Source: Propionibacteriaceae bacterium
GTDB lineage: Bacteria; Actinomycetota; Actinomycetes; Propionibacteriales; Propionibacteriaceae
Assembly: GCA_003158895.1 (NCBI GenBank)
Contig: PMLO01000196.1
Location: 629 to 12,799, forward strand
Direction of reading: 5' to 3'
DNA: 12,171 nt
Positions within the stretch are counted from its first letter, which is position 1; each line of letters starts with the position of its first letter. The notes beneath the pieces were generated by a model that was not told where the DNA came from, ran no database searches, and saw only the letters and a list, made by a program, of their open reading frames with translations. This document shows, in pieces, positions 8,372 to 12,171 of this stretch. The translations under genes were made by a program, and so were the position numbers.

Positions 8372-8388
8372 GTGCGCAGAAAGCGCAC
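8372..8388 (-). promoter_or_regulatory. 5' leader hairpin upstream of the giant gene
   Basis: GTGCGC and GCGCAC form a perfect 6-bp stem around a 5-base loop (TTTCT on the minus strand), ending 10 bases before the AGGAG ribosome site. The 5' arm GTGCGC could instead pair with the GCGC just upstream (8398-8401) in a competing, less perfect structure. A role in mRNA stability or translation is possible but unproven. Confidence 0.4.
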
Positions 8389-8543
8389 CCACGGGGGCGC
8401 GTACCAATAGGGCTCCACCGCGAAGCCCGGCCTGAGTATGTCAGCCCGGATTTGACCTGAAGTGCAGATGAGAAATCATCAATGTTTGTGTCGTCGAACG
8501 TTGAACCCTGGCGACGGTTTTGGCCCCCTCTTGGGGCGATTGA

Positions 8544-8549
8544 CACAAT
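8544..8549 (+). promoter_or_regulatory. Possible -10 element for a leaderless Nei transcript
   Basis: CACAAT matches TATAAT at four of six positions and ends six bases before the GTG at 8556, so transcription could begin at or next to the start codon. The only purine run before the GTG (GGGGAA, 8550-8555) touches the start codon, too close for a normal ribosome site. No good -35 was found. Confidence 0.25.
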
Positions 8550-8555
8550 GGGGAA

Positions 8556-9422
8556 GTGCCAGAGGGCGACTCGGTGTTCCAGACTGCGCGGCGACTCCAT
8601 TCCGCCTTGAACGGCCGCGAACTCATCATCGCCGACCTCCGCTGGCCGTCATTGGCCACCGCTGACCTGATCGGGGATACGACCATCGAAGTGGTGGCTT
8701 TCGGCAAGCACATCCTGCATCGACTGGACTCCGGCCGAACCCTCCACTCTCACCTGAAGATGGAGGGTCGCTGGCGGGTCGCACCGCGTGAGGGACGCAG
8801 CAGGTGGGGCGATCCGGCGGTACGAGCGGTGCTGGCGACCGACGCGTACGTTGCGCTGGGAACCCGGCTCGGCATGCTCGACCTCGTGGCCACCCGGGAC
8901 GAGCACACCCTGGTCGGTCATCTCGGGCCCGACGTACTCGGGCCGGCGTGGGATGCCGACCGCGCCGTTTCCAACCTGGCTGCGACACCCGAAGCCGTCA
9001 TCGGCGCCGCGTTGCTCGACCAGCGCAATCTCGCAGGGCTCGGCACGGTGTACGTCGCGGAGACCCTGTTCCTGCAGCGGCTGTCGCCGTGGAAGCCCGT
9101 CGGCGAGATCAGCCCCGAGCGGCTGGCCGGTACGGTGGCCCGCGCCCACACGCTGCTCAACGCGAACAAGGACACGTACGCGCGGACGATCACGGGCAGC
9201 CGGGTCGAGGGCCAGCATGACTACGTCCATGGCCGGTCGGGCCTGCCGTGCCGCCGCTGCGGGACGACGATCGAGGCCGCCCCGCTCGACGACACGGGTC
9301 GCGTCGTCTTCTACTGTCGCGCCTGCCAGGACGGCCCGTTCCCTGCCCTCCGGCCACAGCGCCCACTGGGTTCGACGCCCCAGGGCCCGGAGACCCGCCG
9401 CTCCTATCGCACGCGCCGGTGA
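8556..9422 (+). CDS. nei: Nei/Fpg-family DNA glycosylase (endonuclease VIII-like)
   Basis: The 288-residue product is a base-excision repair enzyme that removes oxidised bases and cleaves the resulting abasic site. The GTG start is fixed by the family N terminus MPEGD: Pro2 is the Schiff-base nucleophile after Met removal and Glu3 the catalytic acid. Lys51 in FGKHILHRLDSG matches the conserved beta-hairpin lysine, and HSHLKMEGRW (64-73) is typical of the actinobacterial Nei branch. The H2TH region spans about 145-215, with LLDQRNLAGLGT at 153-164. The C-terminal zinc finger has Cys232, Cys235, Cys254 and Cys257. One oddity is Thr164 where most relatives have the DNA-contacting Asn of GxGN. 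A basic, Arg-rich tail follows the finger. The MPEGD start and HSHLKMEG favour Nei over Fpg (MutM); substrate range cannot be read from sequence. Confidence 0.93.
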   Translation: MPEGDSVFQTARRLHSALNGRELIIADLRWPSLATADLIGDTTIEVVAFGKHILHRLDSGRTLHSHLKMEGRWRVAPREGRSRWGDPAVRAVLATDAYVALGTRLGMLDLVATRDEHTLVGHLGPDVLGPAWDADRAVSNLAATPEAVIGAALLDQRNLAGLGTVYVAETLFLQRLSPWKPVGEISPERLAGTVARAHTLLNANKDTYARTITGSRVEGQHDYVHGRSGLPCRRCGTTIEAAPLDDTGRVVFYCRACQDGPFPALRPQRPLGSTPQGPETRRSYRTRR

Positions 9423-9444
9423 GGCGCTCGGTACGCAGAGCGCC
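9423..9444 (+). terminator. GC-rich hairpin directly after the Nei stop codon
   Basis: GGCGCTC (9423-9429) and GAGCGCC (9438-9444) form a perfect 7-bp stem around an 8-base loop, beginning at the base after the TGA. There is no U tract, so it is a non-canonical terminator at best. It could partly separate the Nei gene from menC, or stabilise the mRNA end. Confidence 0.45.
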
Positions 9445-9485
9445 CGGTTCGCGTCGGCTCGTCGAGGAGGCACCATCCAGAACGT

Positions 9486-9492
9486 GGGAGGA
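9486..9492 (+). promoter_or_regulatory. Ribosome binding site of menC
   Basis: GGGAGGA lies with its GGAGG core eight bases before the GTG at 9500. This selects that start, although the same frame is open further upstream into the Nei gene. Confidence 0.75.
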
Positions 9493-9499
9493 TTCGCCG

Positions 9500-10510
9500 G
9501 TGCCCGTGACGCTGCCGCCTCTCGACGAAGTTCTCGCGAGTGCGCACGTGGTGACACTTCCCATGCGCGTACGGTTCCGCGGCGTCATCGACCGTGAGGC
9601 TCTGCTCCTCGACGGTCCGCACGGTTGGGGAGAGTTCGCGCCGTTCGTGGAGTACGACGACGAGGAGGCGGCCGCCTGGCTCGCGTCGGGGATCGAAGCG
9701 GCCTGGCAGGGATGGCCCGCCGCGCGACGGGATCGTATCGCGGTGAATGCCACGGTTCCCGCGGTCACCGCCGACCAGGTTCCCGCGATCCTCGACCGCT
9801 TCGGCGACTGCGGGACGGTCAAGGTCAAGGTGGCCGAGGCAGGGCAGACCCTCGCCGACGACATCGCACGGGTACGGGCTGTGCGTGGCGCCCGCCCCGA
9901 AGCCGCGATCCGGGTGGATGCGAACGGTGCGTGGTCGGTGGACGAGGCGTTGATCGCGCTGCGATCGCTCGCGGAGGTCGGGTTGCAGTACGCCGAGCAG
10001 CCATGCGGAACGGTCGAAGACCTGGTGGCGTTGCGGGAGCTGCTCGACCGCGCGCACGTACAGGTCCCGCTCGCGGCCGACGAGTCGATCCGCAAGGCCG
10101 ACGACCCGCTGCGCGTCGCACGTACGGGCGCGATCGACGTCGCCGTGGTCAAGGTCGCACCGCTCGGCGGGGTCGTACGGACGCTGGAGGTGGCCGACGA
10201 GCTGTCACGGCTGGGCGTACGCCTGGTGGTGTCGTCGGCCCTCGACACGAGCGTCGGTATGGCCGCGGGGGTAGCCGCGGCCGCGGCCCTCCCGTCAGAA
10301 CCGCTCGCCTGCGGGCTCGGCACGGTCGCGCTCTTCTCGTCCGACGTGTGCGCCGACCCCCTCCTGCCGACCTCGGGCTGGCTGACCGCTCGGCCGAGCG
10401 CACCCGTGCCCGATCCCGAGCGGTTCGCCGCATCGCCCGACCGTACGCGGTGGTGGCTGGACAGACTCGCCGGGTGCTGGCGAGTCCTCGACTCGAGGAG
10501 GGCCGCATGA
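9500..10510 (+). CDS. menC: o-succinylbenzoate synthase
   Basis: The 336-residue enolase-superfamily enzyme dehydrates SHCHC to o-succinylbenzoate in menaquinone synthesis, in the cytoplasm. The catalytic barrel motifs are in the expected order. The KxK pair is Lys108/Lys110 in TVKVKVAE. The metal ligands are Asp140 (RVDANGAW), Glu166 (YAEQP) and Asp194 (AADES). The second catalytic lysine is Lys218 (VVKVAPLGG). The N-terminal capping domain spans about 1-95. GTG at 9500 is chosen because a good GGAGG precedes it and the N terminus then matches the family's usual length; GTG at 9506 is a less likely alternative. The stop overlaps the menD start (ATGA), implying one operon and coupled translation. 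Some related enzymes also racemise N-acylamino acids, but the menD neighbour makes the menaquinone role the clear choice. Confidence 0.95.
   Translation: MPVTLPPLDEVLASAHVVTLPMRVRFRGVIDREALLLDGPHGWGEFAPFVEYDDEEAAAWLASGIEAAWQGWPAARRDRIAVNATVPAVTADQVPAILDRFGDCGTVKVKVAEAGQTLADDIARVRAVRGARPEAAIRVDANGAWSVDEALIALRSLAEVGLQYAEQPCGTVEDLVALRELLDRAHVQVPLAADESIRKADDPLRVARTGAIDVAVVKVAPLGGVVRTLEVADELSRLGVRLVVSSALDTSVGMAAGVAAAAALPSEPLACGLGTVALFSSDVCADPLLPTSGWLTARPSAPVPDPERFAASPDRTRWWLDRLAGCWRVLDSRRAA
10496..10501 (+). promoter_or_regulatory. Ribosome binding site of menD inside the end of menC
   Basis: AGGAGG lies five bases before the menD ATG, within the last codons of menC. CCTCGA-C-TCGAGG (10486-10498) overlaps it, and CGAGT/ACTCG (10481-10495) can form a short stem just upstream. 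Ribosomes finishing menC would open either structure, which fits translational coupling. Confidence 0.7.
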
Positions 10511-12102
10511 GCTCCTCCATCGAGGCGGCCGGTCGACTGATCGCGGACCTCGTGGCCGCCGGCGTGCGTGACGTGGTGCTGTCGCCGGGCTCGCGCTCGG
10601 CCCCGATCGCGTACGTGGTCGCGGCCGCGGAGCGCGACGGCCGGCTGCGGCTGCACGTACGCCACGACGAGCGCAGCGCCGCGTTCCTCGGGCTCGGCAT
10701 CGGCCGCGCCGACCCGGAGCACCCGGCGGTCGTGGTGACCACGTCCGGCTCCGCGGTCGCGAACCTCGTCCCGGCGGCCATGGAGGCCCATCACGGTAGC
10801 GTCCCGCTGCTGCTCGTCACGGCTGACCGCCCCGTACGCCTGCGCGGCACCTGGGCGAACCAGACCTCGGACTCACAAGGGAAGTTGCTGGCCTCGATCG
10901 CGTACTGCGCGGACATCGACCCGGTGACGACCGACGGCACGCCGTGGCTGGACGCCCTCGCGGCGGCGAAGGGCGGTACGGACCGTCGCCCAGGCCCAGC
11001 GCACCTCAACGTCTGCTTCGACGTACCGCTCCAGCCTCCGCCGCACCACAGGGTGATGCTGCCCCCGCCGACCCCACCAACCGACGTCCACTGGCCGCTC
11101 CCCGAGCTCGCCGTGGCCGAGCTGGGGCTGGGGCCACGAACCGTCGTCGTCGCCGGGGACGGAGCCGGGCCCGAGGCGAGCGCCCTCGCCGAGCTGGCGC
11201 GTTGGCCGCTCCTGGCCGAACCCACATCGGGCGCGCGTTTCGGAGCTGCTCGCGTCGACGCGTACCGGCTGATCCTCCCGAGCCTGGCCGACCGCGTGGA
11301 ACGCGTCGTCGTGTACGGGCGCCCGACCTTGTCGCGCCCCGTGACGTCGCTGCTGGACGACGAGCGCGTCCAGGTCGTCCAGGTCGTGCGGCACCCCGAC
11401 GACCTCGGCCCCGGCCGGGCTGCCGTCCGCGTGGGAGCCGTCACCGTCGCCGGCAGCGACGACCCGGCCTGGCTGTACGAGTGGGCGGAAGCCGGTCTCA
11501 CACGTGCGATGGATGCGATCGAGGCGATCGACGCCTGGCCGGTGGTCACAGGGCTCCATGTCGCGCAGGCGGTCGCCGCCGCGACAACCCCCGCCAGCGC
11601 ACTGTTCGTCGGCTCGTCCAACGCCGTCCGTGATCTCGACCTCGTGGCCACCGAGCTGCCGAGCGACGCCCTGATCGTCGCCAACCGGGGTCTCGCGGGG
11701 ATCGACGGCGCGATCAGCACCGCAGTCGGCGTCGCGATCGCATCCGGCCGCCCCACCCGCGCGTACCTCGGCGATCTCACGCTCCTGCACGACATCAACG
11801 GTCTGGCGATCCCCGCGATCGAGCGCGATCGCCTCCACCTGCAGATCGTCGTGGCCAACGACGATGGCGGCGGCATCTTCGCCACCCTCGAGCACGCGGG
11901 CCACCCGGAGGCATTCGAGCGGGTGTTCGCGACGCCTGTCGGCGCCGATCTGGCCTCGCTCTGCGCCGGCTACGGAGTCCTCCATCAGAAGGTCCAGCTG
12001 GCCGACCTGCCCGGCGCGTTGGCTGACATCCCTCTCGGGGTCACCGTGGTGGAGGTCGCCACCAGCCGTACGAACCTCGCTCGGCTCCACGCCGGCCTCT
12101 GA
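10507..12102 (+). CDS. menD: 2-succinyl-5-enolpyruvyl-6-hydroxy-3-cyclohexene-1-carboxylate synthase
   Basis: The 531-residue thiamine-diphosphate enzyme joins isochorismate and 2-oxoglutarate to make SEPHCHC, the first committed step of menaquinone synthesis. The order of domains is that of MenD. The N-terminal domain has SPGSRSAPI (26-34), the conserved Glu55 in RHDERSAAF that activates the cofactor, TSGSAVANL (79-87) and TADRPVRLRGTWANQTSDS (105-123). A central domain spans about 190-345. The C-terminal cofactor domain has NRGLAGIDGAIST (393-405), then GDL (422-424) through NDDGG (451-455), the metal and diphosphate-binding motif. The length is near the family norm, and no key residue appears missing. 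ATG at 10507 has an AGGAGG five bases upstream and overlaps the menC stop by four bases. MenH, which acts between MenD and MenC, is not in the window. Confidence 0.97.
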   Translation: MSSSIEAAGRLIADLVAAGVRDVVLSPGSRSAPIAYVVAAAERDGRLRLHVRHDERSAAFLGLGIGRADPEHPAVVVTTSGSAVANLVPAAMEAHHGSVPLLLVTADRPVRLRGTWANQTSDSQGKLLASIAYCADIDPVTTDGTPWLDALAAAKGGTDRRPGPAHLNVCFDVPLQPPPHHRVMLPPPTPPTDVHWPLPELAVAELGLGPRTVVVAGDGAGPEASALAELARWPLLAEPTSGARFGAARVDAYRLILPSLADRVERVVVYGRPTLSRPVTSLLDDERVQVVQVVRHPDDLGPGRAAVRVGAVTVAGSDDPAWLYEWAEAGLTRAMDAIEAIDAWPVVTGLHVAQAVAAATTPASALFVGSSNAVRDLDLVATELPSDALIVANRGLAGIDGAISTAVGVAIASGRPTRAYLGDLTLLHDINGLAIPAIERDRLHLQIVVANDDGGGIFATLEHAGHPEAFERVFATPVGADLASLCAGYGVLHQKVQLADLPGALADIPLGVTVVEVATSRTNLARLHAGL

Positions 12103-12171
12103 CTGTCAGGGAAGTCGCCACAGGACCCACCTGCCCCAGTGCCCCGCGCAGGTTCCCAACCGGTGTGGAGG
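12103..12171. other. Intergenic tail after menD with a weak hairpin
   Basis: ACCTGC (12129-12134) can pair with GCAGGT (12148-12153) around a 13-base loop. With no U tract this is weak evidence for a terminator. The window ends in GTGGAGG, which could be the ribosome site of a plus-strand gene just outside. Confidence 0.3.

Larger units (their letters stand above)
8352..8555. other. Divergent intergenic region between the giant gene and the Nei gene
   Basis: This 204-bp region separates two outward-facing genes and should hold both promoters. The stretch at about 8451-8506 is richer in A/T than its surroundings. On the minus strand CATACT (8440-8435) is a fair -10 candidate for the giant gene, but no convincing -35 lies 16-18 bases upstream. 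An inverted repeat, GATGA-GAAA-TCATC (8467-8480), sits behind it and could be an operator. No small ORF in the region looks like a gene. Confidence 0.6.

Noticed and set aside
8540..8545. TTGACA as a -35 box for the Nei gene
   Set aside because: It lies only 10 bases before the catalytically fixed start codon, so a matching -10 would fall inside the gene.
9190..10794. Minus-strand open frame of 534 codons opposite nei, menC and menD, and another at 8649-9557
   Set aside because: The products are low-complexity Arg/Ser/Ala-rich, while the plus strand carries well-conserved enzymes over the same bases.
12103..12171. A gene start or RNA gene in the final bases
   Set aside because: Only a GGAGG at the very end and a weak hairpin are visible; no start codon follows within the window.

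Overview
The window is high-GC DNA (roughly two thirds G+C by eye) with GTG starts, strong purine-rich ribosome sites and C/G-ending codons. It also holds a menaquinone pathway pair and a mycobacterial-type Nei glycosylase. Together these point to an actinobacterium. Frequent GTAC and CGTACG words resemble Nocardioidaceae (Nocardioides, Aeromicrobium and relatives), but this is only an impression.

Positions 1-8351 are one uninterrupted minus-strand reading frame. It starts at 8351 and runs off the left edge, so at least 2783 codons are visible and the C terminus is missing. It encodes a giant exported surface protein. After a signal peptide come about eleven DUF11 / isopeptide-type immunoglobulin-like modules (residues about 52-1902), then an array of SdrD_B (Cna-B-like) domains (residue about 1903 to the edge). 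Seven array domains are complete and one is partial. Domains 2-8 form a higher-order repeat, A-B-C-A-B-C-A, with a period of about 1060 bp. All 16 visible cysteines lie in the DUF11 half and fall in pairs; the SdrD_B array has none.

Positions 8352-8555 are a 204-bp divergent intergenic region. It carries the ribosome site and a 5' leader hairpin of the giant gene, an AT-richer stretch with a small inverted repeat, and possibly a leaderless start for the rightward gene.

Positions 8556-12102 hold three plus-strand genes. The first encodes a Nei/Fpg-family DNA glycosylase and is followed directly by a GC-rich hairpin. Then come menC and menD, which overlap by 4 bp (ATGA). MenD and MenC catalyse nearby steps of menaquinone biosynthesis, MenH acting between them, and are probably translationally coupled. 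The last 69 bases hold no recognisable gene and end in a GGAGG that may serve a gene beyond the window.

Nothing here looks like a wholly new system. The most unusual element is the giant surface protein with its nested repeat architecture.
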